From the NCBI RefSeq assembly GCF_000284255.1, contig NC_017075.1, forward strand, positions 2,170,001-2,234,000: a stretch of 64,000 nt of DNA, read 5' to 3'. The translations under genes and the position numbers were made by a program. Source of the stretch: Rubrivivax gelatinosus IL144 (lineage in GTDB: Bacteria; Pseudomonadota; Gammaproteobacteria; Burkholderiales; Burkholderiaceae_C). The notes under the pieces were generated by a model. The model searched no databases. It had not been told where the DNA came from and saw only the letters and a program-made list of their open reading frames with translations. This document shows, in pieces, positions 25,807 through 35,280 of the stretch; positions within the stretch are counted from its first letter, which is position 1; each line of letters begins with the position of its first letter.

Positions 25807-26817
25807 ATGCTGATGAAGCGACGCACCCTGATCTCCGCCTCGCTGGGCCTGGGCGCCCTCGGGGTCCTGGCCTGGAGCCGGCGTGAAGCCGCCCCGGCCG
25901 CCACCGCGGCGCTGCCGCGCCACGAAGGCAGCGCGCGCGCCTTCGGCACCACGGTCCACCTCACCGTGCTGCACCCCGACGAAGCCGTGGCGCGCACGGC
26001 GATCGACGCCGCGCTGGCCGAGGTGAAGGCCGTCGATGCGCTGATGAGCCTGCGCCAGGACGGCAGCCAGCTCGTGCGCCTGAACCGCAACGGCGTCTTC
26101 GACTCGCCCGACGCGCGTTTCGTCGCCGTGCTGCAGGCCGGCCAGGAACTCGCGCGCATGACCGGCGGCGCCTTCGACCTGACGGTGCAGCCGCTGTGGA
26201 ACGCGTTCGAAGCCGCGCACGAAGCCGGTGGCCTGCCGGACGCGGCGACCCTCGCCGCCGCGCGCGCCAAGGTCGGCTGGCAGCGGCTGAAGGTCTCGGC
26301 CGAACGCGTGACGCTGGCCGAGGCCGGCATGGGCATCACCGTCAACGGCCTTGCCCAGGGCTATGCCGCCGACCGCGCGCGCGCCGTGCTGCTGCAGCAC
26401 GGCATCGCGCACGCGCTGCTGGACACCGGCGAGTTCGCGACCATCGGCGCCAAGGACGAAGGTCGTCCCTGGATGCTGGGCGTGCGCGACCCGCGCGACG
26501 CCGAAGCCGTGGCCGCGCGCCTGGCGATGGACGGCCGCGCGCTGTCGACTTCGGGCGACTACGAGACCTTCTTCACGCCCGACTTCGTGCACCACCACAT
26601 CTTCGACCCGGCGGCCGGCGACTCGCCGACGCAGCTGGCCAGCGTTACCGTGCTCGCGCCCACCGGGCTGCAGGCCGACGGCCTGTCGACCGCCTTCATG
26701 GTGATGGGCGCCGAACGTTCGCTGGCGATGGCCGAGCGCCTGGACGGCGTCGATGCGCTGCTGATCGCCAAGGACGGCCGGCGCTGGACCAGCCGCGGCT
26801 TCACGACGGCCGCCTGA
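25807..26817 (+). CDS. apbE: FAD:protein FMN transferase
   Basis: ApbE attaches FMN to the threonines of RnfD and RnfG using FAD and Mg2+. The 336-residue product has a basic N-terminus and hydrophobic signal (about residues 1-22, exported or anchored), the substrate region GSARAFGTTVHLTV, the GEFATIGAKDEGRPWMLGVRDP core and the metal/flavin segment GLQADGLSTAFMVMG. It closes the Rnf operon, and both of its expected substrates carry the Dxx(S/T)GAT motif. AAGGAAA precedes the first ATG; a second ATG two codons later is possible. Confidence 0.92.
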   Translation: MLMKRRTLISASLGLGALGVLAWSRREAAPAATAALPRHEGSARAFGTTVHLTVLHPDEAVARTAIDAALAEVKAVDALMSLRQDGSQLVRLNRNGVFDSPDARFVAVLQAGQELARMTGGAFDLTVQPLWNAFEAAHEAGGLPDAATLAAARAKVGWQRLKVSAERVTLAEAGMGITVNGLAQGYAADRARAVLLQHGIAHALLDTGEFATIGAKDEGRPWMLGVRDPRDAEAVAARLAMDGRALSTSGDYETFFTPDFVHHHIFDPAAGDSPTQLASVTVLAPTGLQADGLSTAFMVMGAERSLAMAERLDGVDALLIAKDGRRWTSRGFTTAA

Positions 26818-26839
26818 TCCGCCGCGCCCGCGACGACGA

Positions 26840-26863
26840 CGCCCGGCTGCGGCCGGGCGTTTT
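26840..26863. terminator. Strong intrinsic terminator after the Rnf operon
   Basis: CGCCCGGC and GCCGGGCG form an 8-bp GC stem with a TGCG loop followed by TTTT. It ends the long operon and lies just before the end of the convergent DUF882 gene. Confidence 0.85.
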
Positions 26864-26867
26864 CACG

Positions 26868-27422
26868 TCACCAGTGGCGCACGCGCCCGGTGTCCAGGTG
26901 TACGAAGCGATCCTGCTCGTAGTAGCCGACGCCGCCGGCCTGCAGCGTCATCGCCGCGTCGCGCAGCTCCTTCAGCGGCACGCCGGCCAGGCGCACGTCG
27001 ATCGCGCGGCCATCCATGTGCAGGCTGTGCCGCGCGACGCCGCCGCCACGCGTGTTGCGCAGCCGGTCGTTGGTCTCGGGGCAGCGGTAGCCCGAGATGA
27101 CCTCGAAGACAGCGCTCTCGGTGCCGAGCAGGCTGCGCACGCGGTGCAGCAGTTCGAAGAGCTGCGGGTCGATGACGCCGACGCTGCCGGTGTAGTGGTC
27201 GCGCAGGAAGCGGTTCAGCGTGCCCAATGCCGCCGGCACGAACTGGCTGTCCACCGCATACACCAGGTCCAGCGACTCGCCGGTGTGGGTGTGGTTCATC
27301 GCCAGCGCGCGCGGGCCGGGCAGGGCAGCCAGCGCCGGGCGCGTGGCGGCGGCCACCGGCAGCACGCCGACGGCCAGCTTGGCGCCGTGGCGCAGGAAAC
27401 GGCGGCGGTCCTGATTGCGCAT
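26868..27422 (-). CDS. DUF882/YcbK-family murein peptidase (MepK-like)
   Basis: This 184-residue exported protein has a twin-arginine-like start (DRRRFLRHG) and an AlaLA signal end near residue 34. The zinc peptidase core of the M15/DUF882 family is present: SGYRC (about 116), HSLHMDGRAIDVR (His and Asp ligands, about 138-150) and FVHLDTGRVRHW (last His). E. coli MepK (YcbK) cuts 3,3-crosslinks in peptidoglycan. It sits 14 bp after the L,D-transpeptidase gene, the same pairing as ycbB-ycbK in E. coli, so maker and cutter of the same crosslink are co-expressed. Confidence 0.88.
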   Translation of the reverse strand: MRNQDRRRFLRHGAKLAVGVLPVAAATRPALAALPGPRALAMNHTHTGESLDLVYAVDSQFVPAALGTLNRFLRDHYTGSVGVIDPQLFELLHRVRSLLGTESAVFEVISGYRCPETNDRLRNTRGGGVARHSLHMDGRAIDVRLAGVPLKELRDAAMTLQAGGVGYYEQDRFVHLDTGRVRHW

Positions 27423-27436
27423 CGTGGTCCTCCTCG

Positions 27437-28984
27437 TCAGTCGGCGCGGGCGGGCGCGGCGCGTTCGCGCAGCGCGGCCTGCAGGCGCGGGTCCTGACGG
27501 TAGATATCGTCGAAGAAAAACACGCGCCCGTCCTTGACGAGCGCGGTGCCGTAGGCGATCAGCACCCGCACCGGCGTCGTCAGCCGCAGCGTGCGCGACT
27601 CGCCGGCGTCCATCGCCTCGCGGATGCGCGCCTCGGGCCAGTCGGGCATGTCCTGCAGCACGAACATCGCCAGCGAAAGCGGGTCTTCGACACGCACGCA
27701 GCCGTGGCTGAAGTCGCGCCGGTCGCGCGCGAACAGGCCCGTCGACGGCGTGTGGTGCAGGTAGATCTGCTCGGCGTTGGGGAACACGAACTTGATGTCG
27801 CCCAGCGCGTTGCGCGGCCCGGGGCGCTGGCGGATGCGCCAGCGGCCGGCAGCCAGCGCGTCCAGCGCCTCGGCGGAGGCGCCGGTGTGCACGCTGCCGT
27901 CGGCGGCGACGAACTCGAAGCCTTCGCGTTCCAGGTAACCCGGGTCGCGGCGCAGCTTGGGCAGGGTCTCGGAGCGCACGATGGACGGCGGCACGTTCCA
28001 GTAGGGGCTGAACTCGACGGCACGCAGCTCGGCGTCGATCAGCGGCGTGCGTTTGTCCAGCGCCTGGCCGACGACGACGCGCATGCGCTGCACGATGGCG
28101 ATGCGGCCGTCCTGCACCTCGTAGGCGCGCAGCACGAACTCCGGGATGTTGACGACGACCATGCGCGGCGATTCGAGCAGCGGCGTCCAGCGCAGGCGTT
28201 CCAGCGCCAGCGCCAGTTGCTCGGCGCGGGCCGCGGGCTTGATCTCCAGCCGCGAGAAGGTCGCCGCGCCGATGACGCCGTCGGCGCTGACGCCGTGGCG
28301 CTCCTGGAAGCGGCGCACGCCGCCGGCCAGCGGCTCGGCGTAGACCGCGCCGGCATGCGTGCCGGCCGGCAGGTCGCCCAGCGCCACCAGGCGCGCGGCC
28401 AGCGCCGGCAGGCCCGGCCAGGCGGCGCCGGGTTCGAGCTTGCGCGTGCGGCCGACGCTCGGCAGCGGCGGCAGCGGCGCCGCCCAGGCCGGGTCGTGTT
28501 CCAGCGTGCGGTAGCGCGCGAGCGCCTGGCGCAGCTCGCCGTACTGCGGCAGCACCGGCTCGGCGCGGCGCACGGCCAGCGCCAGCGAACCGGCGGCGAG
28601 GCCGGCGTCGAGCGCGGCGCGGGCGTCGAAGGGCTGGCGCTCGGGCAGCGTCAGCGTCGGGTACAGCACACGCGGGTCCAGGCGGCCGCGGTGCAGGTCG
28701 GCGAGGTAGCGCCGCATCGTGACGTCGAGTTCGGCTTCCAGCCGCGTCGCCAGCTCGGGCGAGGGCGCCCGCGCGGCGGCGTCCAGCGCCTGGACCAGCG
28801 CCGCGGCGTGGTAGTCCTCGGCGACGAGGCCGTGTTCGGGCGCGGCGGCCAGCAGCGTGGCGGCTTCACGGGCCAGCGGGCCGGGGCGTGAGCCGGCGTC
28901 GAACCACGGCGAGGCCTGGGCCGCGGCGGCGGCGATCACGAGAGCGAAGGCGGCGGCGCGGCGCGCGGACGGGGCAAGACGCAT
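27437..28984 (-). CDS. ldtD: L,D-transpeptidase of the LdtD/YcbB class
   Basis: This periplasmic enzyme makes 3,3-crosslinks in peptidoglycan. The 515-residue product has a signal peptide (about 1-25), a helical N-terminal region, a peptidoglycan-binding domain (RRFQERHGVSADGVIGAAT, about residues 223-241) and the YkuD catalytic domain with the H...SHGCVRVEDP motif (catalytic Cys about residue 429). ATG 28984 was chosen because a clean signal peptide begins there; the frame is open further upstream to 29077. It is the first gene of a two-gene operon. Confidence 0.9.
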   Translation of the reverse strand: MRLAPSARRAAAFALVIAAAAAQASPWFDAGSRPGPLAREAATLLAAAPEHGLVAEDYHAAALVQALDAAARAPSPELATRLEAELDVTMRRYLADLHRGRLDPRVLYPTLTLPERQPFDARAALDAGLAAGSLALAVRRAEPVLPQYGELRQALARYRTLEHDPAWAAPLPPLPSVGRTRKLEPGAAWPGLPALAARLVALGDLPAGTHAGAVYAEPLAGGVRRFQERHGVSADGVIGAATFSRLEIKPAARAEQLALALERLRWTPLLESPRMVVVNIPEFVLRAYEVQDGRIAIVQRMRVVVGQALDKRTPLIDAELRAVEFSPYWNVPPSIVRSETLPKLRRDPGYLEREGFEFVAADGSVHTGASAEALDALAAGRWRIRQRPGPRNALGDIKFVFPNAEQIYLHHTPSTGLFARDRRDFSHGCVRVEDPLSLAMFVLQDMPDWPEARIREAMDAGESRTLRLTTPVRVLIAYGTALVKDGRVFFFDDIYRQDPRLQAALRERAAPARAD

Positions 28985-29091
28985 GCAGCCATTGTCCGCC
29001 CGGGCTGGCGGCCGGGCCAGCGTCGCCATGGTGACGGCGCGACGCCCGGGGGCGCCGCAGAATGGCCCGCAGACCATCCGAGGAGCCCGCC

Positions 29092-30266
<1,175 letters not shown>

Positions 30267-30270
<4 letters not shown>

Positions 30271-31346
30271 GCGGCCCGCTCGCCGGGCTGCGTGTGATCG
30301 AGTTCGCCGGGCTCGGCCCGGCGCCGTTCGCCGCGATGCTGCTGGCCGACCTGGGCGCCGAAGTGCTGCGCATCACGCGCCCCGGCGTCGAGCCCGACCC
30401 GCGCGACGTCACGACACGCAGCCGCGCGGCGCTGGCGTTGGACCTGCGCGACCCCGACGGCGCCGCCGCGGCGCTGGCGCTGGCCGCACGCGCCGACCTG
30501 CTGATCGAAGGTTTCCGCCCCGGCGTGATGGAGCGCCTGGGCCTGGGGCCGGACGTCGTGCTGGCGCGCCGGCCCTCGCTGGTCTACGGCCGCATGACCG
30601 GCTGGGGCCAGGACGGGCCGCTGGCGCAGGCCGCCGGCCACGACATCGACTACATCGCGATCAGCGGCGCGCTGGCCGCGATCGGCGTGCCCGGCCGGCC
30701 GCCGGTGCCGCCGGCCAACTACCTGGGCGACTTCGGCGGCGGCGCGATGCTGCTCGTCGTCGGCCTGCTGGCGGCGCTGCACGAGGCCCGCAGCTCCGGC
30801 CGCGGCCAGGTCGTCGACGCCGCGATGTGCGACGGCGCCGCGCTGCTGTCGGCCTTCATGGTCGGCTGGAAGGCGCAAGGCCTGTGGTCGCGCCCGCGCG
30901 GCGAGAACATGCTCGACGGCGGCGCGCACTTCTACGCCTGCTACGACTGTGCCGACGGCAAGCCGATCGCCGTCGGCGCGATCGAACCGCAGTTCTACGC
31001 CGAGCTGCGCCGCCTGGCCGGGATCGACGACCCGGCTTTCGACGCCCAGTTGGACGCCGGGCGCTGGCCCGAGCTGAAGGACAAGCTGGCCGCGATCTTC
31101 CGCACCCGCACGCGCGCCGAATGGTGTGCGCTGCTCGAAGGCACGGACGCCTGCTTCGCCCCGGTGCTCGACTGGGACGAGGCGCCGCAGCACCCGCACA
31201 ACGCCGCACGCGGCAACTGGCTGGAGGCCGGCGGCGTGATGCAGCCGGCGCCGGCACCCCGTTTTTCGCGCACCGCAGCGCGAACCCCCGAACCCCCGAC
31301 GGCGACGACGCTCGCCGCCGCGCTGGCCGCGTGGCCGGCGCGCTGA
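30267..31346 (+). CDS. Family III CoA-transferase / alpha-methylacyl-CoA racemase-like
   Basis: This 359-residue CaiB/BaiF-family protein has the catalytic Asp in [18 protein letters not shown] (about residue 154) and the N-terminal [25 protein letters not shown] segment cut short here for space. The [11 protein letters not shown] and [14 protein letters not shown] segments are typical of alpha-methylacyl-CoA racemase, which interconverts R and S methyl-branched acyl-CoA so that they can be oxidised. It starts with GTG in a GTGA overlap with the thiolase gene. Confidence 0.87.
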
Positions 31347-31365
31347 CCCCCGAGAGAGCACCACG

Positions 31366-32613
31366 ATGGACTTCGAATACAGCCCCGAGAACCTGGAGAT
31401 GCAGCGCACGCTGCGCCGCTTCCTCGACGAGGAGGTGCTGCCGCGCAACCGCGACTGGTACCGCATCGCCGACGAAGGCCGCTACCCGACCGAGGTCGTC
31501 GAGCCGCTGAAGGCCCGGGCGCGTGAACTCGGCCTGTGGAACCTGTTCCTGCCGGGGCTCAAGGCCGACGAGCCCGGCACCGCGCTCAGCAACCTGGACT
31601 ACGCGCCGCTGGCCGAGCTGATGGGCCGCATCGGCTGGGCCTCGGAGGTCTTCAACTGCAACGCGCCGGACACCGGCAACATGGAGCTGCTGCACCTGTT
31701 CGCCACGCCCGAGCAGCACGAGCGCTGGCTGAAACCGCTGCTGGCCGGCGAGATCCGCTCGTGTTTCTCGATGACCGAGCCCGATGTCGCCAGCTCCGAC
31801 GCGACCAACATCGAGACCACGATCCGCCGCGACGGGGACCATTACGTCGTCAACGGCCGCAAGTGGTTCTCCACCGGTGCCGCGCACCCGAACTGCAAGG
31901 TTGCCGTCGTGATGGGCGTCACCGACGAGCGCCCCGACGCCGACCGCCATCGTCGCCACTCGATGATCCTCGTGCCGCTGGACACGCCGGGCGTGCAGGT
32001 GGTGCGCAACGTCGCCGTGCTGTCGCACGTCGCGCCCGACGGCCATTGCGAGATCGTCTACCGCGACGTGCGTGTGCCGGTCGCCAACCTGCTGGGCGAA
32101 GAAGGCAGCGGCTTCGCGCTCGCCCAGGCGCGCCTGGGCCCGGGGCGTGTGCACCACTGCATGCGCACCATCGGCCAGTGCGAGCTGGCGATCGAGATGA
32201 TGTGCGAGCGGGCGCTGGAGCGCCGCGCCTTCGGCCGCCACCTGGCCGATTTCGCCAACATCCAGGACTGGATCGCGCATTCGCGTGTCGAGGTCGACCA
32301 GGCGCGGCTGCTGGTGCTGCGCGCCGCGGCCAAGATGGACCGCGCCGGCAACCAGGCCGCGCGCATCGACGTCTCGGCGATCAAGCTCGTCGCCGCGCAG
32401 CTGCACCAGCGTGTGCTCGACCGCGCGATCCAGGTCTTCGGCGCGATGGGGCTGACGCCCGACACGCCGCTGGCGCAGATGTTCAGCTGGGGCCGCGCGA
32501 TGCGTTTCTTCGACGGCCCGGACGAGGTGCACTGCCGCGTCATCGCGCGCGACGAACTTGGCAAGGCCAAGGCGCGGCGCGGCTCGACGGCGGCGTATTA
32601 CCTGATCGGCTGA
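31366..32613 (+). CDS. Acyl-CoA dehydrogenase (medium/ACAD10-11 type)
   Basis: The 415-residue flavoenzyme introduces a double bond into acyl-CoA. It has the FAD/substrate segments CFSMTEPDVASSDATN, GRKWFSTGA and QVFGAMGLTPDTPLAQMF, and a C-terminal helical domain with RDELGKAKAR. The N-terminus (YSPENLEMQRTLRRFLDEEV) and spacing resemble the ACAD11-like class. It follows the CoA-transferase by 19 bp. Its stop codon overlaps the first copy of the operator-like repeat of the next gene. Confidence 0.9.
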   Translation: MDFEYSPENLEMQRTLRRFLDEEVLPRNRDWYRIADEGRYPTEVVEPLKARARELGLWNLFLPGLKADEPGTALSNLDYAPLAELMGRIGWASEVFNCNAPDTGNMELLHLFATPEQHERWLKPLLAGEIRSCFSMTEPDVASSDATNIETTIRRDGDHYVVNGRKWFSTGAAHPNCKVAVVMGVTDERPDADRHRRHSMILVPLDTPGVQVVRNVAVLSHVAPDGHCEIVYRDVRVPVANLLGEEGSGFALAQARLGPGRVHHCMRTIGQCELAIEMMCERALERRAFGRHLADFANIQDWIAHSRVEVDQARLLVLRAAAKMDRAGNQAARIDVSAIKLVAAQLHQRVLDRAIQVFGAMGLTPDTPLAQMFSWGRAMRFFDGPDEVHCRVIARDELGKAKARRGSTAAYYLIG

Positions 32614-32701
32614 TCGTTTCATAAATCGTTTCACGCGGGGGCCATGAAATGATCTAATCCCTTGTCGCCAAAAGACAAGATGGCGACGAGGATCGTTTCA
32701 T
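32612..32701. promoter_or_regulatory. Four operator-like repeats before the HipA/YjjJ gene
   Basis: The element (G)ATC(G/A)TTTCA(T/C) occurs four times in 90 bp: 32612-32622, 32625-32634, reversed at 32642-32654 and 32691-32701. The last copy abuts the GTG start. Two competing hairpins, CTTGTC/GACAAG and TCGCCA/TGGCGA, lie between copies three and four. This is a likely autoregulatory operator array. Confidence 0.5.
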
Positions 32702-32702
32702 C

Positions 32703-34076
32703 GTGCTCCCGCTCGTCGACTTCCTGCGGCGCCGCGGCCGGCAAGCGGCCGGCGCGCTCGCCGAACAACTGGGCATCAGCCGCGCGACGCTGATGCGGGC
32801 CGTGCGCGCCGCCGGCGACGAGCTCGTCGTGCGCGGTGCCGCGCGCCGCACCCAGTACGCCGCGCGCCGGGCGCTGCGCGGGCAGGCGGCGCCGCTGCCG
32901 GTCTACCGTGTCGACGCCGAGGGCACGCCACGGCAGATCGCCTGGCTGCACCTGACGGCGCCCGACGGCTCGGCGCTGGAGATGCTGCAGCCGCTGGGCT
33001 GGCCGCTGGACGAGGCCGCGCGCGACGGCTGGTTCGACGGCCTGCCGTACCCGCTGCAGGACTTGCGGCCGCAAGGTTTTCTCGGCCGCGCCTTCGCGCG
33101 CCACCACGCGGCAACGCTGCAGGTCGCCGACGATCCGGCCGCCTGGAGCGACGACGACACGCTGCACGCGCTGTCGCTGCTGGGCGAGGACGCGCCCGGC
33201 GACCTGATCGTCGGCGAGGCGGCCTGCCGGCGCTGGCTGCAGCGTGTCCGTGCCGTTCGTGCCGGCGAGGCCGAGCCGCCGCTGCGCGAGGCCGAACTGG
33301 CGCAGGCCTATCCCGCGCTCGCCGACGCCGCGATGGCCGCCGGCCTGCCGGGCTCGTCGGCCGGCGGCGAGTTCCCCAAGTTCACGGCCTGGCGCGAAGG
33401 TGCCGACGGCCGGCCGCAGGCCGTGCTCGTCAAGTTCAGCGGCTCGGACGACTCGCCCGGCACGCGGCGCTGGTCCGACCTGCTGGTCTGCGAACACCTG
33501 GCCGGCGGCGTGTTGCCCGTGCTGGGCCTGCCGGCGGCCGTCTCGCGCATCGTGCAGGCCGGCGGGCGGACCTTCCTCGAAGTCGAACGCTTCGACCGCC
33601 ACGGCGCGCTGGGCCGCTCGGGGCTGCTGTCCTGGGGCGCGTTGAACGCCGAGTGTTTCGGCCTCGCCGGGCGCTCCTGGGCCGAAGCCGGGCGGGCACT
33701 GGCGGCGCGCGGCTGGCTGGCCGCCGAGGACGCCCAGGCGCTGGCGCGGCTGTGGCAGTTCGGCCGGCTGCTCGCCAACACCGACATGCACGACGGCAAC
33801 CTGTCGTTCCAGCCTGGCGAAGGCGCTGCGCCGCTTCGTATCGCGCCGGTCTACGACATGCTGCCGATGCTTTACGCGCCGGCGCGCGGCGTCGAACTGC
33901 CGCCGCGCGAGTACCGGCCCGAGCTGCCGCTGCCGCAGGACGCCGCGGTCTGGCAGGCGGCGGCGCCGGTGGCGCTGGCCTTCTGGCAGCGCGCCGCGGC
34001 CGATGCGCGCATCGGCGCCGAGTTCCGCGCCGTCTGCGCCGAGAACGCCCGCCGGCTCGCCGCGCTGCTGGGCTGA
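32703..34076 (+). CDS. HipA-family kinase, YjjJ/HipT-like, with built-in helix-turn-helix
   Basis: This 457-residue protein opens with a helix-turn-helix (GALAEQLGISRATLMRAVRAA, about residues 19-39), which would let it bind its own promoter without a HipB partner. The HipA kinase core follows, with AVLVKFSG (ATP-binding Lys), LLANTDMHDGNLSF (catalytic loop Asp/Asn, about 357-370) and IAPVYDMLPM (metal Asp). HipA kinases phosphorylate aminoacyl-tRNA synthetases and cause growth arrest; YjjJ/HipT of E. coli targets TrpS. No separate antitoxin gene is adjacent. GTG 32703 is the only good start. Confidence 0.8.
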   Translation: MLPLVDFLRRRGRQAAGALAEQLGISRATLMRAVRAAGDELVVRGAARRTQYAARRALRGQAAPLPVYRVDAEGTPRQIAWLHLTAPDGSALEMLQPLGWPLDEAARDGWFDGLPYPLQDLRPQGFLGRAFARHHAATLQVADDPAAWSDDDTLHALSLLGEDAPGDLIVGEAACRRWLQRVRAVRAGEAEPPLREAELAQAYPALADAAMAAGLPGSSAGGEFPKFTAWREGADGRPQAVLVKFSGSDDSPGTRRWSDLLVCEHLAGGVLPVLGLPAAVSRIVQAGGRTFLEVERFDRHGALGRSGLLSWGALNAECFGLAGRSWAEAGRALAARGWLAAEDAQALARLWQFGRLLANTDMHDGNLSFQPGEGAAPLRIAPVYDMLPMLYAPARGVELPPREYRPELPLPQDAAVWQAAAPVALAFWQRAAADARIGAEFRAVCAENARRLAALLG

Positions 34077-34140
34077 ATCCGGATGCCGCTCGCGCCGGGC
34101 CTGGGCTAGGCTGGCCCTTCGACACCAGACCGGAGACCCG

Positions 34141-35271
34141 ATGATCCTCGACGACGACCACCGCGCGGTGCAGGACGCGGTGCGCGCCTACGTGCAGGAC
34201 CGCATTGCGCCACACGCGGCCGAGTGGGACCGCAGCCACAGCTTCCCGCGCGAGGCGCTGGCCGGGCTGGCCGAACTGGGCTGCTACGGCGTGGCCGTGC
34301 CGGCCGAACTCGACGGCGCGGGGCTGGACTACCTGGCGCTGGCCGTGATCCTGGAAGAGATCGCCGCCGGCTGCGGCGCCACCAGCACCATCGTCAGCGT
34401 CAACAACTGCCCCGTCTGCAGCATCCTGATGGCCTGGGGCGACGAGGCGCAGAAACAGCAGTGGCTGCGCCCGCTGGCGCGTGGTGCGATGCTGGGCGCC
34501 TTCTGCCTGACCGAGCCGCAGGTCGGCTCCGAGGCCTCGGGCCTGCGCACGACCGCGCGGCGCGACGGCGACGACTACGTCATCGACGGCGTCAAGCAGT
34601 TCATCACCAGCGGCAAGAACGGCGACGTGGCGATCGTCGTCGCCGTCACCGACAAGGAGGCGGGCAAGAAGGGCTTCAGCGCCTTCCTGGTGCCGACTTC
34701 GACGCCGGGCTACGTCGTCGCGCGGCTCGAGGACAAGATGGGCCAGCACGCCAGCGACACCGCGCAGATCGTCTTCGAAGGCTGCCGCGTGCCGGCCGCG
34801 AACCGCATCGGTGCCGAAGGCGAGGGGCTCAAGGTCGCGCTGTCGGGGCTGGAAGGCGGGCGCATCGGCATCGCCTCGCAGTGCGTCGGCATGGCGCGCG
34901 CTGCGCTGGACGCCGCCACCGTCTACGCCAAGGAGCGCGTCGCCTTCGGCAAGCCGATCTACGAGCACCAGGCGGTGCAGTTCCGCCTGGCCGACGCGGC
35001 GACGCAGATCGAGGCCGCGCGCCAGCTGGTGCACCACGCCGCGGCGCTGAAGGACGCCGGCCTGCCGTGCCTGAAGGAGGCGGCGATGGCCAAGCTCTTC
35101 GCCAGCGAGATGGCCGAGCGCGTCTGCAGCACCGCGATCCAGACCTTCGGCGGCTACGGCTACGTCAACGACTTCCCGGTCGAGCGCATCTACCGCGACG
35201 TGCGCGTCTGCCAGATCTATGAAGGCACCAGCGACGTGCAGCGCATCTTGATCGGCCGCGCGCTGGCCTGA
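34141..35271 (+). CDS. Acyl-CoA dehydrogenase (short/branched-chain type)
   Basis: The 376-residue protein has the full acyl-CoA dehydrogenase pattern: FCLTEPQVGSEASGL, DYVIDGVKQFITSG, RVAFGKPIYEHQAVQF and the catalytic-base region QTFGGYGYVNDFPVERIYRD with IYEGTSDVQR. It resembles butyryl- or isobutyryl-CoA dehydrogenases. ATG 34141 is preceded by a GGAG-type site. It is not in an operon with the upstream kinase gene, being separated by 64 bp, and it is convergent with ccoG. Confidence 0.9.
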   Translation: MILDDDHRAVQDAVRAYVQDRIAPHAAEWDRSHSFPREALAGLAELGCYGVAVPAELDGAGLDYLALAVILEEIAAGCGATSTIVSVNNCPVCSILMAWGDEAQKQQWLRPLARGAMLGAFCLTEPQVGSEASGLRTTARRDGDDYVIDGVKQFITSGKNGDVAIVVAVTDKEAGKKGFSAFLVPTSTPGYVVARLEDKMGQHASDTAQIVFEGCRVPAANRIGAEGEGLKVALSGLEGGRIGIASQCVGMARAALDAATVYAKERVAFGKPIYEHQAVQFRLADAATQIEAARQLVHHAAALKDAGLPCLKEAAMAKLFASEMAERVCSTAIQTFGGYGYVNDFPVERIYRDVRVCQIYEGTSDVQRILIGRALA

Positions 35272-35277
35272 GGCCAG
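35263..35277. terminator. Short hairpin at the end of convergent genes
   Basis: CTGGCC-TGA-GGCCAG is a perfect 6-bp stem whose loop is the acyl-CoA dehydrogenase stop codon. It lies 4 bp from the ccoG stop. There is no U-tract, so its activity as a terminator is doubtful. Confidence 0.3.
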
Positions 35278-35280
35278 GTC

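Noticed and set aside
27227..28891. Open frame of 554 codons on the plus strand
   Set aside because: It is antisense to the L,D-transpeptidase gene and has the same low-complexity composition as other shadows.
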